Part shown: positions 21,647 to 32,238 of the stretch, piece by piece
Layout: every line of letters begins with the position of its first letter
How positions within the stretch are numbered: the stretch's first letter is position 1
Source of the DNA: Mantamonas sphyraenae
Lineage: Eukaryota; CRuMs; Mantamonadidae
Direction of reading: 5' to 3'
Length of the DNA: 64,000 nucleotides
Assembly (NCBI GenBank): GCA_026936335.1
Contig: JAPMXV010000050.1
Coordinates: 124,001-188,000, forward strand
Position numbers and translations under genes: made by a program
The notes under the pieces: generated by a model
The model's input: the letters and a program-made list of their open reading frames with translations, nothing else
What the model was told of the DNA's origin: nothing
The model's database searches: none

Positions 21647-24600
21647 CTACTCCCCACCCACAATCTCCAAAGGGATGACAAACCGCTCCTGGCCGCTAAA
21701 CACCATGAGTTTGACCCTGCGCACGCCGATGCCCTTGTCGAGCTCCCTGCCTGCGTAGAGGACGGTGAGGAGCTGTGTCTCATCCGGTTCAATGAGTCCC
21801 TGGGTGATGAATTCAAAGTCGTGTGCCCCTTCGCCCTTGGCACGTGCCACCCATTCCAACGGCTCTTCGTTGCTCACGTTGCGCAGCTTGACCACACGCG
21901 ACTGTCCACTGTGGTCAAACACAAGCGGCTTCTCGCTCACATCCAGTGCATTCAGCACACAGTTGCCCATCACCGAGGCTGCCAATTCAAACGTACGTCC
22001 ATCTTCCAACTCACTGTCGTGGTGATGATGACGGTCCTCCTCCTCCTCCGCCTCCTCCCTCCTGTTTCCCACCCGTCGCTTGCCCGCACCTGTGCGCTTC
22101 CTGTGCAGGCGTCGCTTGTCGGCCACCGTGGCCACAAAGCGCACCAATGCTCGGCTGGGGCCGCGGCTGACAGGTGCAAAGCGCACACTCAGCTTCACGT
22201 AGGAAAAGGGCTTGATGTGGAAGCGGCCGTGGTTGATGACAAATTGGTGGCTGGGATTGTCCACCGTCACATTGATGCGATGCCGCGTGCGGTTGCACAC
22301 TGTGATCCGCTCCTTGCGCATGCCTCCAATCAGCGTTGGCGCAAACCGCAGCCGTGCCTCCTTCAGGTAGATCCGCTCCTTCTTGCCAAACAAGCGCTCC
22401 TTGGATGTCTTGCCCTTGCCACTGCCACTCTTGTGGTGGTGGTGGTGGTGATGGTGATGGTGGTGCTGATCCTGATCGCTCACCGATCCCACACTCATGC
22501 TGTCCTGGCTTCCCATGTCCCATCCGTCGTCGTCGTCATCATCGTCGTCTTTGTCGTCATCACTCTCATCCCTGTAACTGTGCATGTCGTCGTCGTGCTC
22601 ATCATCATCACCCTCATCATCGTGTCGTTTACCCTTGCTCTTGCCCTTGCTGGTGCGCTGCAACACATCATGTGCAGAGTCATCCACGCCCCCTGCACTG
22701 CGCTTCATCTGTTGCCACGTCTGCTCAAGTTTGCGCTCGTCGGCCCCGACGTGCATCCAGCCGACGCCTCGCAGCACCAACTCGCTGCGCGCCTCGTTCT
22801 CCACACTGATAAATTCCAGCGACTGCACATGCAGCCCATCTTCCTGTGGACGAAAGCGGATGGGGACCTCCACGCACGAGTGCGCAGGCACAATGCCTGT
22901 CCAGCTGGGCAGTAGAAACACCTCGGCGTTCAGTTCCCGGGAATCCTGACCGAAAAAACTCTGCTGTTGCTGTTGCTGTTGCGAGCCACCGCGCCGCCGC
23001 CACTACGGGTGGAGGTAGGCCATGGCGAGTGGCAGCCAGCACGCTGGCGTCGTGTGCGTTGACGCTATCGAGATCGACGGTGTCGTGGACGCGAGCCATG
23101 CCCGCAGAGGCGCGAAACACGTACTGCTGCGACACGGGCGAGATGTTTTCCACCAGCACGTGTGCCTCCTCACTTGTGTGGCCCACTTCCGTGCGAGGAA
23201 ACAACACACTGCTCGTACGCAAGGCCAACGGCTCGTTCAACAGCGCCTCCTTCATCAACACCTCGCCCATCTGCGACTGTGCCACCAGCCGTGTCGACGT
23301 CTCCTCGTGCTGTTGACCAACAACACCATCGCCACCACTCATCATGGCCATTTGCCTGTGTTGTAGTTTGTGGCCTCGCGAGGGTGTGTTGACTGCCGGC
23401 GGATCCACAACATCACCCGCGCCTGACAGACTGCCCTGTGCGTTGATCGACACACGCACACGCTTCATCACACCCCCGCAGTTGACTCGCAGCTCACCCG
23501 ACCACGGGTACTGCAGCCATGTGGGCAGCGGTGACACCAGCGACACGCTGACCACCACGTCTGTGTACGCTGGCAACACACCCCCCGAGGGCTCCACATG
23601 CAGCGGATTGAACGATCCATGCGATCCGACGCCATCCAGAGCCACTTCGAACATGTAATCGTGCTCGCTTGCGTTGATCAGCACAAACGTCGTCGATTGC
23701 CAGCTGTCCAGCGCCAGCAACACATGCTGCGGCGACACACACCACGCCGTCTGTTTGGCCTGTGGTCGTTGCTGCAGGCTACGCAGAGACAAGCCGCTGG
23801 CCAGCAGGGAGGAGGAGGAAGAGGAAGAGGAAGAGGAGGAAAGGCCAGCCTGGCCCGCGATCATGCTGGATGCCATGGAGCCCATGCCAGCACCACCCGC
23901 AGCATAACGGCCCTCCAGGTTGCGGAAGCGAGGGACGGCGACGCCACAGACGGTGAGGGTGGTGCATCGGATGTTCTCCTTGAACAGCTGGTCGTCAAAG
24001 TAGTCCTGTGCGACCTCGCGTTGCCACACGGAGGAGGTTTGCGACAGGTGTTCGTGTTCCACCTGAAAGGCTTGCTCACGACCAAACTCGGTGTCAAAGG
24101 CGTCGGCGCGCAGGGGCACGCCGGTTTGACTCTGCAGGAAGCGTTTGGCGCGGCGATGCACACGCAGGATCTCGTCGCCGTGGTACAGGTCGATGTTGAG
24201 CATGAAGGACGCCAGGCGTGCGTCTCCGGAATCTCCATCCGCGGGTGTGTACACCACTTCAAACTCATGGGTGCCATGGGATCCCGCCACACACACGGCT
24301 TCCGGTCGCACCGACAGCCGTGAGTCCTGGTGTGGCACCACAGCACGCACATACGCGGAACGGGAACCAATGTTCTGCACAATCACACGCCACAGCACCG
24401 ATTCCCCCTCTGTGATTTCGCCAAAGTCATGGATGGTGGACGTGCACAGCTGCAAGTTGGATGTGCCCCCGATGCCCACCAGGGGCAATCGGAAACGAGG
24501 GCCACCCGTGTGTAGGTCGTTGGCACTGCTGCTACTGCTGCTGCTGCTGGTCATCTCAATGATGACACCGGAGTAGACGGTGGCCAGGAGGGACGGGGCA

Positions 24601-24875
24601 TACAACATGGCGACACTCTGCTCCTGGCCAGGGGCAAGCAAGATGCGCGTGCGTTCGCTGCCCTCGTTGAACCCCCCCTCGCTCAGACTGCCAAATCGGA
24701 ACAGGGGATTGCTGTCCTGAAAGTGCAGCTCCACCTGACACGAACTCAGTCCAATGTTGCGCATCACAAACGATGCCGCACCCACCGATCCCAGTCGCAC
24801 GCTGCCAAAGTGCACCAGCGGCTTGTCGCACACAATCGGAATGTCTGCGTCCTGGATTACAGACGATGCCACGTG

Positions 24876-24909
<34 letters not shown>

Positions 24910-26343
24910 TTCTTTCCCTTGTGGTGGTGCTGCGACACCTCCAACTGTTGGTGTTGGTGGTGCTGTCCTCCTCGTTGCCCCATGTCCCACCCATCCCCCG
25001 CATCACTGCTACTGTGTCCCAGCTTACTTGTGCCGTGGCTGCTGTGCGTGCCATCCAGGACACTCATGCGCATGGTGGAATTGCCCGTGGATCGCTCGCC
25101 TTGCACGTGACCCATCCATGTTGACGAGCCCCCCGTCATTGCCTCTCCTGTGCTGCTGTCTTCACCACCACCACCGCCACCACCACTGCCACCACTTCCC
25201 AGGTACCTCCCTTGCACAGAGACGGCATGTGCCACCCTGTTGGACGTGTCAAACCGCACGCTACCACCTGTCACCCCACCGTACTCGTCTGCACACACTC
25301 CATTGATGCCAATGCGAAACACATTGTCCAATGTGCTCACGGTGAGTTCTGCCGAGAAGCGTCCCACACTGCTGGGGGTAAACGACACGGTGGCCTCACC
25401 CACATGCTGGGCATCAATGTGCAGCATGCGTGGCTGCACCTGGAAGCACCTGTCCATACCATTGCCATGGTTGCCATGGTCGCCATACCCATTGCCCAGC
25501 TCGTGCTCGTCCTCCACACGCAGCAGTGTCTCCAGTCCAATTGTCCCTGCGTTCCGAAGTGGCAGCTGCACCGTCTGCGTGGCCCCGGGCGCACACCGGA
25601 TGTTCAACATGTGTGCGTCCCGTGGTATCTGCAGCCGTGTGAATCCCACCGTGGCGTGCAGTGGGCGTGTGTATGTGCCGTACCGTGCCAGGCTACGGTG
25701 GGCAAAGTCGAATTCCGGCTGCACCAGCAGTTTGCCCACGTACCGCGCCGTGCCCATGCCTCCGTCATACCCCTGCGGTTGGAACAGCACACGCAACCAC
25801 GCACGCGCCCCTGCAGCCACCTCCACCACCGCCTCGTTGCCACTCCTCCCAAACGCCTCTGTTTGCGCCGTCAGTGGCGCCTGTGCCTCGGCCCCGGATT
25901 GTGCTTCGCTCACTCGCCATGATTGGTGGACCGCCATCTGCGACGCAAACACAGACGCCTGCAGACGCACACCCACCTTGCCTGTGTTGATCACACACAC
26001 ACAACGACTCACCGTGTGTGTGTGATCCACAACACCCATGTCCAGCGTGTCATCATCATCATCATCATCCTCATCATCCTCATTGTCATTCACCTCATCG
26101 TTACCGGGTCGTCGGTCGTGCCCATGCTCACCCACCGAATTCACCACGCGCCACTCCGGCGCATACGCCTCACCCTCCAACTGCACCAGACCCGTCTGCG
26201 ACAAATGCTCAAAGATAACCTGCATGCCCGCCTGTGCCAGACCCGCACGCACTGGCCGGAACGACACCTGCACACGCACCGTCTCGTGGGCAGCCACCGT
26301 AAACCATTGCACGGGCACCTCAAAGCTGCTGTGACCACCGCCA

Positions 26344-26374
<31 letters not shown>

Positions 26375-27867
26375 TGCCTTTCCCCCCGGTGGATGCCTCC
26401 TCCACATTCAATGTGAAGCGCACCGTGCGTGTGCTGTTGTTGCGGAACGGCACCATCACCCGGTTGTCTGTGCCCACCCCACACGCCTCCCATCGCACCT
26501 TTTTCGGCAGACGCAACAGAGCACGCACATCCTTGGGCTGACTGTGGCTCTCATGGGTCATGGTTGCTCCCGGCTGTTGTTGTTGTTGTTGTTGTTGCTG
26601 CTGCTGCTGTTGTGCCATGTCACCCCCATCAGCACCAGCAACACCACCACCAGTGGACGCTGGCATGGATTGTTGCCGTGACCCGTACCGTGGGCCTTCA
26701 GGAACATACGACGAGGATGACGATGAGGTTGACATTCCGCCATCTGCTTCCATGGCGTGTGGTGCCGTGTACACCGCCTGCATGTGCACCTGCACGGATT
26801 CGATGTGTTCATGGGCGCCTGCAGCCAGATTCTGCAAACTCAGCGTGGCGGTGTGTTTGGCACGTGCCAATCCCGCGTAGGCATCCGAAGCCAGTGGCGA
26901 GTAGTGCACCTCCAACACCGCCGTCTTGCCACTCTCCACACGAAACAGATTAAAGGGCATGCCCGTCGATCCAGACCCTGTCGTGCCCGGGTGACTCTGT
27001 CCAGCCTCCAGCTGCCTCACAAAGAAGCGCTCCTCGTGGTCGCCGTACACATTGGCCGCAATCGTCAACCCGGTCTCGTGCAGGTTCAACACACTCATGC
27101 GACGCACCTCGTGGCGTGTCACCTCTCCAAAGTCCACTCTGTTGCTGTCACACACAAAGAGTTTCCCCCCACCTGTGTGTCCTCTGTGCCTGTGGCGGCT
27201 GCTGGTTGTCGTTCCAACCTCCTCATCTTCCTCCTCCTCCTCCTCCATTCTTCCATCATCATCGTCATCATCATCTCCCAAATCGGCCAATTCCAGGGCA
27301 GAGTCTGTGCTGGCGTCCAACTGACTGGGCACCACAAACACACTGTTCTTGGGCCATTTTGCCTGCAGCCGCTCCAACGCAGGCGTCTCCAGCTGGGTCT
27401 TGTTCGGTGTGTATGCGCCTGCTCCGTTGGGTGTGGTGAACATGCGATGCCGTACAAACGCAGCCGGTGTGCTTTCGTATCCCATGGCCCTCTATGCTGC
27501 TGCTTTCACTGCTGCTGCTGCTGCTGCTCGCGCCCGCGCCCGCGCCCGCGTCTCGTGTCGCCCGCGCTTGGAACCGGACGGATTTTTGCGCAGACTCTTC
27601 CACCGCCGTGTCTTCCAGCCACGATGCCACCTTGCGTCGTCCACGCGTCCCTACGCTTTCCTCTGTAGCCTCAGTGGCGTGTGTGCCCTGTGATGCACTC
27701 TCCCCCATCGCTTCGTCCTCGTCGTCGGCTGCCGGCGGCGGTTGGTTTTGGCGCCAAGCACCGCCGTCGTCGTACTCCTCCACCCCATTTCCTCCCACGT
27801 CGTCTTTCTCCCCATGGCTGCTCTCCTCGTCCACAACAGCTGCACTGGGTACCAGGTAAGCGTCCAT
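21647..27867 (-). CDS. Multi-ASH-domain protein, CEP192/SPD-2-like (frame broken twice)
   Basis: About 2070 residues if read through two frame breaks. It has repeated beta-sandwich units starting with patterns such as VDFGEV, VHFGSVRLGS and HDFGEITEGE followed by a hydrophobic N-x-G/N-x-S strand, the hallmark of ASPM-SPD-2-Hydin (MSP-like) domains. At least seven can be counted. Linkers are low complexity: Asp/Glu runs, poly-Gln, poly-Ser, poly-Gly and a His tract near 22440. Several ASH units in one long cytosolic protein suggest CEP192/SPD-2, the centrosome/basal-body scaffold; a CFAP-type ciliary protein is the alternative. The frame changes near 22,975-23,010 and near 27,480-27,560 by one base each. 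The proposed start at 27867 (MDAYLVPSAAVV) gives an acidic N-terminus; a shorter start at 27485 is possible. Confidence 0.6.
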
Positions 27868-27936
27868 TCCAATTGCCAAGTTGGTTTGCGCGCAGCGGTG
27901 CTGCGCCAGCTCCACCAACCACCTCCCTCGCACGCC
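27868..27936. promoter_or_regulatory. 69-bp divergent promoter
   Basis: Shared upstream interval of the CEP192-like gene and the Sfr1-like gene if the start at 27867 is right. If the shorter start at 27485 is used, the interval grows to 451 bases. No distinct element is seen. Confidence 0.35.
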
Positions 27937-28932
27937 ATGTCTTCATGTGACGACACCACCCCATCCACATCCGTGGTGCGCGCTGCTATTGTCAAACACC
28001 TGCAGGCGCATCCGCAGAGTGTGTTTACACACGCCCAGCTGGCATCACACCTTGCTTCACAGGAACTGGAGGTTCCCGAGATCACGGACGCAGACATCAA
28101 GGATGCCCTTGCCTCGCTTGTTCAGGAGCACAGGATAGCCACGCGCACGTCGTGGTTGCTCCTCAAAGGATCCACACACTCTGTACAGTACAAACACAGC
28201 CACATGGCACGCCACGACGTGTACTGGCACCCGCGGCCAAAGGTGAGCGATTCGCCCAGCCCGAAATCGCCTTCCAAATCGATCGTATCGCCCAGCAGTA
28301 CCGAGGGTGATGGCCAGGAGGCGCCATTGGGCACTCCATCGTCCAACGGCGTGTCGCCTCCGAGTCCAAAGAGGCGCAAGATTGGCACACCGGCCAGCAG
28401 CAGTGGCAGGAAGCGCGGATTGGGAAGGCGCAGGGGCGGTGGGCTTGTGCGCAGGCGCAAGCTGGGCACAGGCAGCCCACACACACCCAGTGGAAGCATT
28501 GTGGGAGGACTGGGAGTCCATGGAAACAGCAACAACAGCAGCAGCGGAAGCAGCAGCGGAAGCACAGGAAAGGCAAACGGAGGCTTCAAGAGACACACGC
28601 CGGCCAAGAAGAATCCGCAGACAGTGGCCGAGTGCCAGGTTGCTCTGCGTGTGCGCACACGCGAGCTGGAAAACGTGCGAAAGACTCTTGCAGAGCTCAA
28701 GACGTCACACAAGGATGCAGGCAACGACGACGACACTCTGATGGCGCTGGCAGACAAGTGGAAGGCCGCGTGTCAGGAATGCCTGCGGCAGCTCTTTGAT
28801 CGCTTCAAAGGCTCCGTCACCCTCGACAACGGACAAACGTTTACCATCCAACACCTTATGGCGAGCATGGCCGTCGATCCACGTCTTGTGGGATGGGTGG
28901 AGGCCGAAGAGCTGTTTGATGACGAGATTTGA
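27937..28932 (+). CDS. Possible Sfr1/Mei5-like recombination cofactor
   Basis: A single exon of 331 residues in three parts. Residues about 10-75 resemble a winged-helix domain (VVRAAIVKHLQAHPQSVFTH, then DALASLVQEHRIA). Residues about 95-225 are a Ser/Pro/Arg/Lys-rich disordered linker with many SP sites and basic clusters (KRRKIG, GRRRGGGLVRRRK). The C-terminal 110 residues form a coiled coil (VRTRELENVRKTLAELK) followed by ALADKWKAACQECLRQLF and a closing acidic helix. A coiled coil, then a KW-x-x-x-x-Q-x-x-L helix, then a short acidic end is the layout of Sfr1/Mei5, the Swi5 partner that assists Rad51/Dmc1. The assignment rests on this pattern alone. Its stop is 9 bases from the stop of the convergent gene. 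Confidence 0.4.
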   Translation: MSSCDDTTPSTSVVRAAIVKHLQAHPQSVFTHAQLASHLASQELEVPEITDADIKDALASLVQEHRIATRTSWLLLKGSTHSVQYKHSHMARHDVYWHPRPKVSDSPSPKSPSKSIVSPSSTEGDGQEAPLGTPSSNGVSPPSPKRRKIGTPASSSGRKRGLGRRRGGGLVRRRKLGTGSPHTPSGSIVGGLGVHGNSNNSSSGSSSGSTGKANGGFKRHTPAKKNPQTVAECQVALRVRTRELENVRKTLAELKTSHKDAGNDDDTLMALADKWKAACQECLRQLFDRFKGSVTLDNGQTFTIQHLMASMAVDPRLVGWVEAEELFDDEI

Positions 28933-28941
28933 AATCGCCTT

Positions 28942-30443
28942 CTACTTATTCAACAATCTCAAAATAGTTGACGGAGCATAGCCCTCCTTGCCAGACTGGT
29001 TGCGCACACGCAGCCACCCATCGCCTTCGTCGGTGTCCAGGATGTCAAACGACTCGCCGACGTCGATGTCAAGTTCGACCCAGCTTCGTGCAGCGAATCC
29101 GTACAATGCCACTCCTCGTCGCAGGCCATTCCCACCACCCACACCCGCACTTGATGAGGAGTGTGATTGAGCAGACACCTCGATTTCGTCCTCCTCTTCG
29201 TCTTCGTCGTCTTCCTCCTCCTCGTCGTCCACAAAGCCCAACTCTGCCAGTTCCTCCCGCAACGAATCAATCAAGCTGTACACACCTTGCGGAAGGGCAC
29301 GGTACTCACACTGGCCATCGTGCACCTCCATCTCGTCGCCGTCGCCCTTGAAATCGCATCCATACTTTTCAAAGCCACAGGGCCTGATCACCAGCCTGCA
29401 GGTCCTTGTCTCGTGATCATACAGCTCCTTGCGAGGCACAGACTGGTTGCAGCCATTCTTGCATTCCACCATGGCTTCGGGACACACCGTGTTGTCGTGC
29501 TGCACCTGGTGAATCTGGGAACCTCTCGCCCACACCTGCACATGACAGGCTTCCACTGGCACCCATCCTCGTGCTCCTCCATACTCTTACGCTCCGTGCG
29601 ATGGTCACACCACTCGTACCTGCACCCAAGAACCTCCCACGGACACGACAGCTCGTGCAGAAAGAATGTTCCCCGCGGGCCCTTGTGTCGACACATGCCA
29701 TTCTTGCACACCACTGGATACGCTGTACATGTTTCCTGGTGCTTCCCCAACTCCTTGCGCATGCCATGCCACTCGTTGCAATGCATGCACGCCACAGGCT
29801 CAAACGCACACTCTTCCTGCAGATGCTCTGCAAGCTCGAATCGAGTGCCCGTCGCTCTGCACCGCTCCCACTTGCAACCCAACCCAGGTGCTTGCATGCA
29901 AGCTTGTGTCACATGGCCACGAAACTCACTGCGTTTGCCCTGCCACCCACAGCCAAAGCCACACTCGATGTCCTGCCCGTCCAGGAATTCCCGACAACGC
30001 GGATCCGCCTTGCTGGAGCCCACACGCGTCCGACACAGAGGACACGCCTGGTTCTTACGAAGCCACAGACTGATACACGCCCCACAGAACGTGTGCAGAC
30101 ACGGAATCGCCGTTGAAGGCTCCCGAAACACCTCCAAGCAGATCGCACACGTCCACAAATCTCCCAAATCTCCACAGTACTGATTGCTTGCCTCTTCAAG
30201 AGCGTCCTCTCCAATGCGCAATGTAATCCCCTGGCCAACCACAGGCTGCTCCTGTTGTGAATGTGTGTCTGACGCTTTGCCCTTGCCCTTTTCCTCCTTC
30301 CCGACGAATTCCTGCAGGTCGTGGGCTTTTCTTGACCCACCCTTGTGCACCTGCCCAGCACAGGTGTGGCAAAACACATCGCCATCACACCGTTCACACA
30401 CCAGAGTGGCTTGTTCTTCTTCACACTCCACGCACAGGCGCAT
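28942..30443 (-). CDS. B-box/RING/TRAF-finger/SH3 protein (one frame break)
   Basis: About 500 residues. The start (MRLCVECEEEQATLVCERCD) opens a B-box-like zinc finger. Then comes a RING finger, CAICLEVFREPSTAIPCLH with FCGACISLWL and CPLCR, the signature of E3 ubiquitin ligases. Several TRAF-type C-x-C-H fingers follow (residues about 185-370), then an Asp/Glu run, a poly-Ser stretch, and a C-terminal SH3 domain (VALYGFAARSWVELDIDVGE, GWLRVRNQSGKEGYAPSTIL). No TRAF/MATH domain is present. The frame shifts near 29,515 between finger residues CGREVPRFT and VQHDNTVCPEAMVEC; one base appears to be missing, since the zinc-finger spacing is right when the two frames are joined. The likely role is a ubiquitin ligase acting as a signalling adaptor. 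Confidence 0.8.
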
Positions 30444-30539
30444 GCCAGAGTGTGATGATGATGGGTTGAAGTTGTCTGCCCATGCGCACACGCACGCTGC
30501 ATCCACCAACTCAACCTGTTTCCCCCGCGTCCAACCAAC
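30444..30539. promoter_or_regulatory. 96-bp divergent promoter
   Basis: Interval between opposed start codons of the RING/SH3 gene and the seven-helix membrane protein gene. It includes a GATGATGATG tract and CACACGCACGC but no TATA box. Confidence 0.4.
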
Positions 30540-32147
30540 ATGACATCGCAATCCTCCGATGCAGACCGGTGGATGCGCATGAGTCCTCGCAATTCGGATG
30601 AAATGACACGCAAATTGCTTCCTGATCACCAGCTTTCGTCGTCTCCGGGGGCGGCAACCTCTACCGCAGCATCAAGCCCTTCTGGACGCTCGGGACTGAA
30701 GAAGGTGACTGCAGACATGCCTTCGTTGCAGGCGGCGGATGGTGACATGGAACCTGCAGACATGCACTCGCACAGGGGCACGAGCAGTACACGCGGGACT
30801 TCGGCGACCTCGTCCGCCACCTCTTCACGCCGTCTCCACCAGCAACGACCGGCGCCAGCACCGATTCAGGGCGAGAGTGGCGTCACTGTGTTGGCCATCC
30901 CGGAGGACATCTCGTTCTCCTCCCTGGTGGATGAGTACTTCAGCGATGAGGAGCATTTGTCGGACGAAGAGGACGAGGATGCACAATCCGCGGGGCACAA
31001 CAGCAGCGGAGCCCTGACGTCGGTGGTGGTGGGCGCCGATAGCGTCGGGTCGTACCGAGACACGGGCAAACTTGCCAGCTACGACCAATTCCCACTTCTG
31101 TTTGCCTTGATGCGCTTCACCCAAGTGTATCACCATCCTTCGTCGTCTCCACTGGCGCCATTGTTCACGGCGTTGTTGCCCGCGACGGTGCTCGTCCTCA
31201 GCTGGGCCCTGGACATGGTCATTCTGCTCTTTTACACCGTAACCTTCTCCGAATGGGTGCTCCACTTTGTGTCCATGGCCACAGTGACCACCTCCTTTGT
31301 CTTTCTGTACATCATCCTCCGCAAACCCGTCCTCCGCGTCCTCCTCACCACCTACCGCAGCCGCCTACGCCGTCGTGCCGCACGCAACGTACGCAACCTC
31401 ATCCTGGCCACTGTCACCACCTCTGTGGTTGGGGTCCTTGCCGATTTGCCCCTCATCCTGAATCTGGTGGAACAACTGCAGGCGGTGGACCACGAGTTGC
31501 ACCTCAACTTCCAACTCATCCTCATTGTCGTCTGCATCGGTGAAATCCTATACTACAGTGTGTTGGTGCTGGCCATTGCCACCGTGTGGTTGGTGGCATT
31601 GGTGCAAGCACGCCAGTGGACCGACTATCGACGTTCCCTCACCGCCGGCAGAATGGATGTCGACCAGGCCACCCTGCGTCACGCACGCCTTCGTGCAACC
31701 ATCAGTGATGTCAACACATCCTTCCAACACTTCCTCTCCGTCATCCTCCTCCTCATCATCATCAGCATCGTCGTCAACACCTACGCCGCACTCCGTGCCG
31801 TGGACAATTCCCGCTTCTTGTTCTTCGTCTCCTCCTTTGCCTTTAACATCTTTGTCATGTTTGCCCTCATGCTGCCCCTGCCCCTGGTCACCTCCAAAAT
31901 CAACAAGGTTCGCAAGACGGTGGCCCGAATCCGAGCCTTTACGCCTGTTGTCCACGCGCAGCAACTCGACTCCTTCCTCATCTACCTCGGGTCCGTAAAC
32001 CCCAGCATCAAACTGGCTGGCATCGATCTCACCCTCTCCTTTGTCACCAAAACCATCCTGGCCGTGTTTTCCATCACCGCCTTTGTCGTTCAGCGTGAAC
32101 TCAGCTCCGCGCCACTCAGCGACAATCCTTCCACCCCAACTCACTGA
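30540..32147 (+). CDS. Seven-helix membrane protein, possibly gustatory-receptor-like
   Basis: A single exon of 535 residues. The first 185 residues are Ser/Thr-rich and acidic (EEHLSDEEDEDAQ), without a signal peptide. About seven hydrophobic helices follow (near residues 205-225, 235-260, 285-310, 320-350, 395-420, 425-450, 495-520), with a large polar loop after the fourth. The last helix, LSFVTKTILAVFSITAFVVQ, ends in the style of the insect gustatory/odorant receptor family (final helix closing on a Gln). A long N-terminal cytosolic tail without a signal peptide also fits their inverted topology. Protist gustatory-receptor-like proteins are known to be very divergent, so the assignment is only a suggestion; a generic seven-pass receptor or transporter cannot be excluded. 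Confidence 0.5.
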   Translation: MTSQSSDADRWMRMSPRNSDEMTRKLLPDHQLSSSPGAATSTAASSPSGRSGLKKVTADMPSLQAADGDMEPADMHSHRGTSSTRGTSATSSATSSRRLHQQRPAPAPIQGESGVTVLAIPEDISFSSLVDEYFSDEEHLSDEEDEDAQSAGHNSSGALTSVVVGADSVGSYRDTGKLASYDQFPLLFALMRFTQVYHHPSSSPLAPLFTALLPATVLVLSWALDMVILLFYTVTFSEWVLHFVSMATVTTSFVFLYIILRKPVLRVLLTTYRSRLRRRAARNVRNLILATVTTSVVGVLADLPLILNLVEQLQAVDHELHLNFQLILIVVCIGEILYYSVLVLAIATVWLVALVQARQWTDYRRSLTAGRMDVDQATLRHARLRATISDVNTSFQHFLSVILLLIIISIVVNTYAALRAVDNSRFLFFVSSFAFNIFVMFALMLPLPLVTSKINKVRKTVARIRAFTPVVHAQQLDSFLIYLGSVNPSIKLAGIDLTLSFVTKTILAVFSITAFVVQRELSSAPLSDNPSTPTH

Positions 32148-32165
32148 GATTGGTGCTGCTGAGCT

Positions 32166-32200
32166 GAAATGAATGAATGAGTGAATGAATGTGTTCATTG
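32166..32200. repeat. GAAT/GAGT tetranucleotide repeat with small hairpin
   Basis: Between two convergent stop codons, AATG units repeat five times with one variant, and the last unit can pair as AATGAA-TGTG-TTCATT. It could help define the 3' ends of both transcripts, but the stem is only 6 bp. Confidence 0.4.
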
Positions 32201-32238
32201 AATCCCATCTGTTTATCCTCGTTCTTTTCTGCTGGTGA

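Noticed and set aside
22975-23010. A mini-intron of about 31 bases to explain the CEP192-like frame break
   Set aside because: All other introns inferred here are 88 bases or longer; a one-base indel beside a repeat is simpler.
29500-29575. A 55-base intron (GTAAGA...GCAG) to explain the RING/SH3 frame break
   Set aside because: The phase does not match, and it would remove conserved zinc-finger residues (HEDGCQWKPVMC).
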